11,631 nt of DNA from an uncultured Leucothrix sp. Lineage in GTDB: Bacteria; Pseudomonadota; Gammaproteobacteria; Thiotrichales; Thiotrichaceae. Numbering within the stretch: position 1 is the stretch's first letter; the number at the start of each line of letters is the position of its first letter. Shown in pieces: positions 6,065 through 11,631 of this stretch. The stretch lies in the NCBI GenBank assembly GCA_937923375.1, contig CALAJG010000039.1, positions 1-11,631 of the forward strand. The letters are read 5' to 3'. Position numbers and translations under genes: made by a program. Under the pieces are notes generated by a model. The model had not been told where the DNA came from. It was given only the letters and a program-made list of their open reading frames with translations, and searched no databases.

Positions 6065-6967
6065 ATGCATCACTTCGAGGAATTTCAGCAGCTAAAGAGT
6101 GTTAAAGATGCTATCAGATGGGCTGCAAGCCGCTTTAACGAAGCCAAACTCGATTTTGGTCATGGTATGTCAACGGCGATTGATGAAGCTGTTTATTTAG
6201 TATTACGCGGTTTGCATCTGCCGGTCGACACACCGAGCATTTATTGGGATGGTCTGTTGACCTATAATGAAAAACAACAGCTCTATAAACTGCTTGAACG
6301 GCGCATTTCTGAACGCCTGCCTGCTGCTTATATCACTCAGGAGGGTTGGTTTGCCGGACTTTCGTTCTTTGTTGATGAACGCGTTTTGGTGCCCCGCTCT
6401 CCTATTGCAGAACTTGTTGAAAATCAATTTGAACCGTGGATTGATCCGGAAGCAGTCAGCTCAGTGCTGGACCTTTGTACCGGCAGTGGCTGTATTGGCA
6501 TTGCTTGTGCTTATGCGTTCCCCGGTGCAACGGTTGATCTGGTTGATGTTTCTCCTGAAGCTCTTGAAGTCGCTGAGATCAACATTAAACGTCATGATGC
6601 CTCGAAACTAGTCAAAACAATTGAATCTGATGGCTTTAGGCAACTGCAAAACCGAACTTATGACATTATAGTTAGCAACCCTCCTTACGTTGACCAAGAG
6701 GATATGAGCAACCTCAGTGCCGAATTCAAGCACGAGCCGGCATTGGGTTTAAGCTCTGGCGCAGACGGACTGGATTTAACCCGCCATATTCTTAAACACG
6801 CAGCCGAACATCTTAATGATAACGGAATATTAATTATTGAAGTTGGTAATAGCCAATACGCGTTGGAAGCCGCTTTTCCAACAGCTCCTTTTCAGTGGCT
6901 TGAGTTTGAACGTGGCGGAGATGGTATCTTCTTACTGACTAAGGAACAGTTGCAGCAATATTTCTAG
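6065..6967 (+). CDS. prmB: 50S ribosomal protein uL3 (L3) N5-glutamine methyltransferase
   Basis: A 300-residue class I SAM-dependent methyltransferase. The N-terminal helical domain (about 1-95) is followed by the SAM-binding core: VLDLCTGSGCIGIA (134-147, motif I), VDLVDVSPEALEVA (157-170), and the catalytic NPPY at 205-208 in DIIVSNPPYVDQEDM, which holds the glutamine side-chain amide. The segment VLVPRSPIAELVE (107-119) carries RSPIAEL, which separates PrmB from the release-factor enzyme PrmC. EPALGLSSGADGLD (224-237) is also typical. PrmB methylates a glutamine of ribosomal protein L3 during 50S assembly in the cytoplasm. Length is normal. ATG at 6065 has AGGAAA at 6052-6057. The gene appears to be a single-gene unit ending at a hairpin that also covers the stop of lnt. 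Confidence 0.95.
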   Translation: MHHFEEFQQLKSVKDAIRWAASRFNEAKLDFGHGMSTAIDEAVYLVLRGLHLPVDTPSIYWDGLLTYNEKQQLYKLLERRISERLPAAYITQEGWFAGLSFFVDERVLVPRSPIAELVENQFEPWIDPEAVSSVLDLCTGSGCIGIACAYAFPGATVDLVDVSPEALEVAEINIKRHDASKLVKTIESDGFRQLQNRTYDIIVSNPPYVDQEDMSNLSAEFKHEPALGLSSGADGLDLTRHILKHAAEHLNDNGILIIEVGNSQYALEAAFPTAPFQWLEFERGGDGIFLLTKEQLQQYF

Positions 6968-6993
6968 GACTAAATAACCTAGAGAACATTTTT
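6961..6993 (+). terminator. Possible intrinsic terminator between convergent prmB and lnt
   Basis: TCTAGG (6963-6968) can pair with CCTAGA (6978-6983), extended by two weaker pairs (one a G-U), around a 9-base loop. A T-rich run (TTTTT at 6989-6993, then ATTT) follows after a few bases. The prmB stop lies in the left arm and the lnt stop in the right. The stem is short and AT-rich, so termination may be weak. Confidence 0.35.
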
Positions 6994-8556
6994 ATTTCTT
7001 CTGGCAAGAAGAAAACCCAGAAGCAACAATATGCTGATACCACCAACGACTAAAGAATTTCCATACTGAACATAAGGGGTTATGCCCTTTAGTATCCTGA
7101 TTTCTCCGTTAACAACCCCTTGCTCGTAAGCAGGGACGGTACTGATTATTTTTCCCTTATGATCAACAATTCCACTGACCCCTGTGTTAGTGGCTCTTAA
7201 TAAGAAGCGCCCGGTTTCTAACGCCCTAAGTCTGGCTATTTGCATATGCTGGTAAGGCTGTAGCGAACCACTAAACCAACCATCATTAGTCACATTGATC
7301 AGAAAATCTGCCTCTGGTAAGTCAGCAATAATTTCTTCACCGAATACATCCTCATAACAGATACTCACATTAGCCTTGAAGTCACCGATAGTAATCAGCC
7401 CATCACCAGAACCACGTGCCAGATTATCATAAGGAATATTCATCCAGCGCTCTAACCAGCGCAGATGCTGCAACAACGGAATATACTCGCCAAGAGGAAC
7501 CAGATGGCGCTTAGCATATCTATCAGGGGGTTGAGTGTCATCCCCCAAAACAATCACACTATTTTCAAACTGTCCTCCAGGGAGCTGATGAAAGCCACCT
7601 ACAACTAGCTTGGTCTTGTTTGCCAAAGCCTCCTGTTGCATAGGGTTTATAACCGCATCAGTAAACTCGTTAAATCTCCCTGGAATAGCTGTCTCAGGCC
7701 ATATAATCAAATCGCTTTGCCAATTATCCCGAGTCATCTGCATATAGCGCTCAACAGAGGGGCCTCGTTGATCGGGCAACCACTTTTGATCCTGAGAGAT
7801 ATTTGCTTGCAACAAGCTTACCTTTAGGGTTTTACCACTATCCTCGACCCAAGCTTGATGACTTGTGAACCAACCGCCTGCCACTAACGATAGTACTAAA
7901 ACAACGCCAAGCACTCTACTTAGATGCGACAGTGGTTCTGCAACCCGCACATAATTCGCAGCCGGAAGATTCACTTTCTGGAAGCGCTCAGCATTGCTTG
8001 ATGCCAAAATAGTAACAATGGCGCCTGCAATGACTGCAGTCACTAAACTCAGAAGTAGATTGCCACCAATCGGTACATAGCCTGCGAGCCACGTATCTAC
8101 TTGCGAATGACCCAGGAGTAGCCAAGGGAAGCCAGTAAATAACCAACCTCTGATCCATTCCACAAACACCCAGGCACAGGGATAAACCAGCAGCAGCCTG
8201 ATGATCAATAAAGATTTTGTAAAATGAGCAGCGATCCAACCAAATAGGGCAAGCTGCAATGCCAACCCCATGACAAAGAGTAGCGTTAGGAAACCCGCCA
8301 GAACAATGGGCGCTTGAGCAAAACCATGCATGCTCTGGAAAACCCAGGACGCTCCGGCACCGAATAAACCGACCCCAAAAGCCCAGCCCAACTTCACCAG
8401 CTGAGCACGCCGGTTAGTCTTGATCATTAGATAGAATAGGAAGGCTGGCGCAAGATAGGCTATCGGGAACAAATTAAAAGGCGCAAACGCTAGAACCAGT
8501 AACGCGCCCGCAATTAAGGAGTACAGATAGTAGCGAGTTTTAAACGCTTGCTGCAT
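6979..8556 (-). CDS. lnt: Apolipoprotein N-acyltransferase
   Basis: A 525-residue inner-membrane enzyme that adds the third acyl chain to the N-terminal cysteine of lipoproteins, taking it from a phospholipid. The N-terminal half has about seven hydrophobic segments, from about 10 to 230, and the last transmembrane helix is at about 500-517. Between them lies the periplasmic nitrilase-like domain (about 243-485). Its catalytic triad is visible: Glu288 in IIWPETAIPG, Lys349 in YAKRHLVP and Cys400 in VSICYEDVFGEE; the essential loop residue Glu357 is in LGEYIP. The conserved NVTNDGWFS (421-429) and RATNTGVSG (454-462) blocks are present. Length matches E. coli Lnt. It is the last gene of the ybeZ-ybeY-corC-lnt operon, 12 bp after corC, with GAGGGAT before the ATG. 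The phosphatidylethanolamine made by psd, just beyond prmB, is a preferred acyl donor of this family. Confidence 0.97.
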   Translation of the reverse strand: MQQAFKTRYYLYSLIAGALLVLAFAPFNLFPIAYLAPAFLFYLMIKTNRRAQLVKLGWAFGVGLFGAGASWVFQSMHGFAQAPIVLAGFLTLLFVMGLALQLALFGWIAAHFTKSLLIIRLLLVYPCAWVFVEWIRGWLFTGFPWLLLGHSQVDTWLAGYVPIGGNLLLSLVTAVIAGAIVTILASSNAERFQKVNLPAANYVRVAEPLSHLSRVLGVVLVLSLVAGGWFTSHQAWVEDSGKTLKVSLLQANISQDQKWLPDQRGPSVERYMQMTRDNWQSDLIIWPETAIPGRFNEFTDAVINPMQQEALANKTKLVVGGFHQLPGGQFENSVIVLGDDTQPPDRYAKRHLVPLGEYIPLLQHLRWLERWMNIPYDNLARGSGDGLITIGDFKANVSICYEDVFGEEIIADLPEADFLINVTNDGWFSGSLQPYQHMQIARLRALETGRFLLRATNTGVSGIVDHKGKIISTVPAYEQGVVNGEIRILKGITPYVQYGNSLVVGGISILLLLGFLLARRNKNVL

Positions 8557-8568
8557 TGTGTTTATCCC

Positions 8569-9411
8569 TCACGCTGCCTGAGCAGTTTGAACCTCAAGCA
8601 ATTGAATTCTGCGACTATCACTTCGTAATACGCGGAATGTCATATCTTCTATGACCAGTTCTTCGTACTGTTTGGGAATCTTACCAAACTCATTCGTAAC
8701 AACTCCGCCGACCGTATCAAACGTACAGTCAGGTAGTGATATCTTAAAATAATCGTTAAATACGTCGATTTCAGTGCCGGCCAGAACAGTGAAACGCCCA
8801 TTGCCATGCTTACGAATATCTAATTTGTCATCAATGTGATCGTGCTCATCATCAATCTCACCAACAATCTGCTCAAGCACATCTTCAATAGTAACAAGCC
8901 CAGCCGTACCAGAGTACTCATCAACCACTACGGCCATGTGATTCCTACTACGTCTGAAATGAGATAACAGACTTTCTAACTTCTGCCCTTCAGGCACCAC
9001 AATGGCAGGCCGCAGTATATCATCGATATCAAACTCTTCTTCTCTACCCACATATTTCAGCAGGTCTTTGGCTAACAACACCCCTTCGACATCATCTAAG
9101 TTTTTATCTAAAACCGGATAACGAGAGTGACCCGCTTTTAACACAAGCTTTAGAATGTCATGATACGTATCGTCATGGAACACAGACTGAATATGGGAGC
9201 GTGGAATCATAATATCCCGCACTTTTAGGGTGTCTACCTGAATCACGCCTTCCATCATACTGAGGGAGTTAGGCGCTATAATATTTTTATTTTGAGCCGC
9301 GCGTAATCTTAGAACCAATTCATCGCTGCTGTTAGCCGAGAAATCAACTTTGCTTAACAACCATTTTTTGAACCACGACGGTGGTTTTAGTTTAACCTTC
9401 TTTTGTTTCAT
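8569..9411 (-). CDS. corC: CorC/YbeX-family CBS-domain protein
   Basis: A 280-residue cytoplasmic protein of the CorC (YbeX) group. After a basic N-terminus come two CBS motifs, one from about 62 to 120 (VRDIMIPRSHIQSV, GHSRYPVLDKN, GVLLAKDLLKY) and one from about 132 to 190 (HMAVVVDEYSGTAGLVTIEDVLEQIVGEI), a pair that usually binds adenine nucleotides. The CorC_HlyC domain occupies about 203-275. No DUF21 membrane domain is fused, unlike the long CorB/HlyC relatives. YbeX has been linked to magnesium/cobalt efflux and more recently to ribosome metabolism; the true role is not settled. The start overlaps the end of ybeY by 20 bp, and AGGAG lies about 15 bases upstream, rather far, which suggests translational coupling. 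lnt follows 12 bp later. The order ybeZ-ybeY-ybeX-lnt is the same as in E. coli. Confidence 0.95.
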   Translation of the reverse strand: MKQKKVKLKPPSWFKKWLLSKVDFSANSSDELVLRLRAAQNKNIIAPNSLSMMEGVIQVDTLKVRDIMIPRSHIQSVFHDDTYHDILKLVLKAGHSRYPVLDKNLDDVEGVLLAKDLLKYVGREEEFDIDDILRPAIVVPEGQKLESLLSHFRRSRNHMAVVVDEYSGTAGLVTIEDVLEQIVGEIDDEHDHIDDKLDIRKHGNGRFTVLAGTEIDVFNDYFKISLPDCTFDTVGGVVTNEFGKIPKQYEELVIEDMTFRVLRSDSRRIQLLEVQTAQAA

Positions 9412-9868
9412 TATATGGGTTAGGAACTCCTAATTCTCCAAGTAGTTTAATTTCGATTGCTTCCATCTCTGAAGCCTCAGGTTCACTGATATGATCATAC
9501 CCCTGCAAATGCAATATGCCATGAATAACCAGATGCGCCCAGTGTTGATCCACCGTTTTTTTTTGTTCGTCGGCCTGTTGATTGACCACTTCTGCACAAA
9601 CCACTAAATCCCCTAAGTAGCCCAGCTCATCATCATCTAGCAGACCATCCGGTAACTCACTAAAGTCAGAAGGAAACGACAGGATATTCGTTGCATAATT
9701 TTTTTCACGATAATCGTGATTTAAACTCTGCGCCTCATCGGCGTTGACTATACGTAGTACCGCAGACGCCTCACGTTCACCGGTATAAGCAAGCTTGGCG
9801 CAAGCTGTCAGCCATTCAAGATCCGGAATAACAGAGTCACTAACATTCTGCACCTCAAGTTGTATCAC
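9392..9868 (-). CDS. ybeY: Endoribonuclease YbeY (rRNA maturation factor)
   Basis: A 158-residue UPF0054 metalloprotein. The zinc site HGILHLQGYDH (116-126) supplies His116, His120 and His126, and the conserved Arg54 sits in YREKNYATNILSFP (53-66). The GDLVVCAEVV strand (86-95) is also typical. YbeY acts in 16S rRNA 3'-end maturation and 70S quality control in the cytoplasm. Length is close to the 155 residues of E. coli YbeY. The start is GTG (complement of 9866-9868), sharing one base with the TAG stop of ybeZ (TAGTG), with AAGG about 6 bases before it; this suggests ribosomes reinitiate from ybeZ. The 3' end overlaps corC by 20 bp. Confidence 0.97.
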   Translation of the reverse strand: MIQLEVQNVSDSVIPDLEWLTACAKLAYTGEREASAVLRIVNADEAQSLNHDYREKNYATNILSFPSDFSELPDGLLDDDELGYLGDLVVCAEVVNQQADEQKKTVDQHWAHLVIHGILHLQGYDHISEPEASEMEAIEIKLLGELGVPNPYNETKEG

Positions 9869-10842
9869 TACTTGCCTTCAGCATCGCTGTAAGCTTCAAC
9901 AATTCGTTGGACTAAAGAGTGTCGTACGACATCTTTAGATTCGAAAAAGCAAAACTCAATCTCTTTCACGCCCTGCAAAATATCAATAACATGCTTGAGG
10001 CCAGAAGTTTGATGCTTTGGTAAATCAATTTGAGTGATATCACCGGTCACCACAGCAGTCGACCCGAAACCAAGCCGTGTCAGAAACATTTTCATCTGCT
10101 CGACAGTGGTGTTCTGGGCTTCGTCCATGATAATGAAGGAGTCGTTCAAAGTGCGTCCACGCATGTAAGCCAAAGGAGCCACTTCGATCACTTGCTTTTC
10201 GATTAACTTATTTACTTTTTCAAAGCCCATCATTTCAAACAGTGCGTCATACATTGGCCGCAGATAAGGATCTACTTTTTGTGAGAGGTCACCGGGCAAA
10301 AAACCAAGCTTCTCGCCTGCCTCAACGGCTGGCCTCACTAACACGATACGCCGTATCTCATCCCTTTCAAGCGCCTCAACCGCGCAAGCAACTGCAAGAT
10401 AGGTCTTACCAGTTCCTGCAGGACCAATACCAAAGGTTAAATCGTGCGTTTGCACACTTCGGATATAGCGATTCTGGTTAGGACCACGCCCACGAATAAC
10501 ACCTTTTTTAGTCCGGATCGTCGCCAAACCTGAAGGCTCTGACTCATCTTTGCTAGTTGATTCGTGGAGGTGTAAATGGAGGACTTCGGGACTGAGCTCT
10601 TCGCTAGCCGTTAGCTGGTAGAGATGCTGTAATAAGTCAGTGGCTTTATTAACATTCGCTGGCAATCCACTAATGGTAAATTGTGGGCCACGATTGCTAA
10701 TTTCGACATCTAAGCCTTTTTCTAACTGCCTGAGATGTTGGTCAAGTTGGCCAGACAAATTTATTAGACGGGCACTGTCAGCAGGTTCTAAATCTATACT
10801 GAGTGAATGTAACTCTACATAATCATTATTAGAATTTTTCAA
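9868..10842 (-). CDS. ybeZ: PhoH-like ATPase YbeZ
   Basis: A 324-residue cytoplasmic P-loop ATPase. Residues about 20-77 form a small KH-like domain (RLINLSGQLDQHLRQLE, then FTISGLPANVNKATDLL), consistent with RNA contact. The ATPase core has Walker A GPAGTGKT at 140-147, VRPAVEAGEKLGFLPGD (169-185) and Walker B IIMDEAQN (237-244), followed by VTGDITQIDLP (265-275). YbeZ partners with YbeY in rRNA processing; the two genes overlap by one base here. The start appears to be TTG at 10842: an in-frame TAG lies two codons upstream, no ATG or GTG follows soon, and AGGAG lies 12 bases before the TTG. A TTG start with a long spacing suggests modest initiation. Because the ORF is the first gene of ybeZ-ybeY-corC-lnt, its initiation rate could set that of ybeY too. 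Confidence 0.96.
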   Translation of the reverse strand: MKNSNNDYVELHSLSIDLEPADSARLINLSGQLDQHLRQLEKGLDVEISNRGPQFTISGLPANVNKATDLLQHLYQLTASEELSPEVLHLHLHESTSKDESEPSGLATIRTKKGVIRGRGPNQNRYIRSVQTHDLTFGIGPAGTGKTYLAVACAVEALERDEIRRIVLVRPAVEAGEKLGFLPGDLSQKVDPYLRPMYDALFEMMGFEKVNKLIEKQVIEVAPLAYMRGRTLNDSFIIMDEAQNTTVEQMKMFLTRLGFGSTAVVTGDITQIDLPKHQTSGLKHVIDILQGVKEIEFCFFESKDVVRHSLVQRIVEAYSDAEGK

Positions 10843-10958
10843 GTACTACGAGTTCTCCTATGAACAATTTCAAATCTGTAAAAATATGGACTTGGGGATG
10901 TCTGATTCAGAAAAGACTATCCTCACTTGAAGCATACAACAATAAGATTCGACTTTAC

Positions 10959-10987
10959 ATTATATTTGACTAATTGGTCGGTTTGAC
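10959..10987 (-). promoter_or_regulatory. Candidate promoter for the ybeZ-lnt operon
   Basis: On the minus strand a perfect TATAAT lies at 10964-10959, leaving a leader of about 110 bases before the TTG start of ybeZ. At 17 bp spacing the -35 position reads GTCAAA (10987-10982), a poor match, so an activator or an alternative sigma factor may be needed. A direct repeat overlaps the -35 position and the spacer. Confidence 0.4.
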
Positions 10988-10988
10988 T
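10965..10988. repeat. Short direct repeat TTTGACT, 17-bp period
   Basis: TTTGACT occurs at 10965-10971 and again at 10982-10988. The two copies flank AATTGGTCGG and lie directly against the candidate ybeZ -10 box. They could be a two-site regulator target or a chance repeat. Confidence 0.35.
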
Positions 10989-11001
10989 ATATCAAGACAC
11001 A

Positions 11002-11037
11002 AAAAAGGCGTTAACTCAGATCAGTTAACGCCTTTTT
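11002..11037 (-). terminator. Strong intrinsic terminator of the nqr operon
   Basis: GGCGTTAACT (11007-11016) and AGTTAACGCC (11023-11032) form a perfect 10-bp stem with a 6-base loop. An A tract (11001-11006) and T tract (11033-11037) flank it, so it reads as a terminator on either strand. It lies 46 bp past the stop of nqrF, and no + strand gene ends here, so its job is to end the nqr transcript and protect the ybeZ promoter from read-through. Confidence 0.9.
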
Positions 11038-11082
11038 GCACATTTCAAGCCGCATAATTCAAACTTACACGACTATCAGCCT

Positions 11083-11631
11083 TTATCCGCCAAAGTCATC
11101 CAGAGCAATGTTGTCTTCCTCAACACCCAGATTATCCAGTAGATCAATAACGGCCACGTTCATCATTGGAGGCCCACACATATAATACTCAGCGTCTTCT
11201 GGTGCCGGGTGATCCTTCAAATAATTTTCATAGAGAATGTTATGGATAAAGCCGGTATAGCCCGTCCAGTTATCTTCAGGCAGTGGGTCTGACAGACCTA
11301 GATGCCATTCAAAATTCTCATGCTCCTCTGCCAACTTATCAAACTCTTCAGTATAAAAAGCTTCGCGTAAGCTACGTGCACCATACCAGAAGCTAATTTT
11401 ACGCTTACTGGCTAAACGGCCGAGTTGATCAAAGATGTGCGAGCGCATTGGTGCCATTCCAGCACCGCCACCAACGAAGACCATCTCAGCGTCAGTTTCT
11501 TTAGCAAAGAACTCACCAAACGGACCCGAGATAACAACTTCATCACCCGGCTTAAGGTCAAAGATATAAGACGACATGATACCGGCCGGAATATCCGCAC
11601 TTCCCGGAGGTGGCGAAGCAATTCGCACATT
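11083..11631 (-). CDS. nqrF: Na+-translocating NADH:quinone reductase subunit F, C-terminal part (5' end outside window)
   Basis: The frame runs off the right edge; 182 residues to the stop are visible, corresponding to the end of the FAD domain and the whole NADH-binding domain. Diagnostic blocks are GPFGEFFAKETDAEMVFVGG (joining FAD and NADH lobes), GGGAGMAPMRSHIFDQL, KISFWYGARSLREAFY, NFEWHLGLSDP, WTGYTGFIHN, YYMCGPPMMN with its catalytic-region cysteine, and the C-terminal LDDFGG. NqrF is the electron entry subunit of Na+-NQR at the inner face of the membrane; it takes electrons from NADH through FAD and a 2Fe-2S centre, both of whose N-terminal sites lie outside the window. A GTG within the visible part (11628) is not the start, since the domain continues upstream. 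The gene is normally the last of nqrABCDEF, and the terminator after it supports that. Confidence 0.97.
   Translation of the reverse strand, partial: NVRIASPPPGSADIPAGIMSSYIFDLKPGDEVVISGPFGEFFAKETDAEMVFVGGGAGMAPMRSHIFDQLGRLASKRKISFWYGARSLREAFYTEEFDKLAEEHENFEWHLGLSDPLPEDNWTGYTGFIHNILYENYLKDHPAPEDAEYYMCGPPMMNVAVIDLLDNLGVEEDNIALDDFGG

Noticed and set aside
6267..6611. 114-codon frame within prmB
   Set aside because: It is out of frame with the methyltransferase motifs, which are continuous in the prmB frame; it is a shadow.
10966..10993. + strand promoter TTGACT with TATATC, 16-bp spacing
   Set aside because: It would run straight into the terminator at 11002-11037 and give a transcript of only about 40 bases, with no gene downstream on that strand.

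Overview
The window looks like chromosomal DNA from a gammaproteobacterium of moderate, slightly AT-rich composition. The evidence is a ybeZ-ybeY-ybeX(corC)-lnt cluster in the usual order, a Na+-pumping NADH:quinone reductase subunit (NqrF), PrmB of the ribosomal protein uL3 methylase type, and phosphatidylserine decarboxylase. NqrF fits a marine or salt-tolerant lifestyle, but the genus cannot be named from this sequence. There are no tRNA or rRNA genes, insertion sequences or CRISPR arrays.

Left part (1-1332, + strand): the 3' end of a CvfB/YitL-type S1 RNA-binding protein, followed after one base by the circularly permuted ribosome-assembly GTPase YlqF/RbgA.

Central accessory part (1515-5125, + strand): a compact four-gene set that is the most interesting content. 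It encodes a coiled-coil protein, a single-pass membrane protein with a conserved cytoplasmic domain and a BON-like extracytoplasmic tail, a small Ras/Rab-like GTPase with all five G motifs, and an HD-GYP cyclic-di-GMP phosphodiesterase whose start overlaps the GTPase stop. The first two proteins share an N-terminal LET(I/L)R-type motif. The spacing (2 bp, about 43 bp, 4-bp overlap) suggests one operon, possibly from a promoter near 1448-1475. My reading is a membrane-anchored GTPase switch that controls, or is controlled by, c-di-GMP turnover; that function is inferred.

Right part (5137-11631): psd (-) and prmB (+) diverge from an 82-bp spacer. prmB converges on lnt, with both stop codons in a hairpin. 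The minus-strand operon ybeZ (TTG start), ybeY (GTG start), corC and lnt is tightly packed with overlaps; it links RNA processing, a CBS-domain protein and lipoprotein acylation. A 240-bp gap follows, holding a likely ybeZ promoter, a 17-bp-period direct repeat and a strong terminator for the nqr operon, whose last gene nqrF enters from the right edge.
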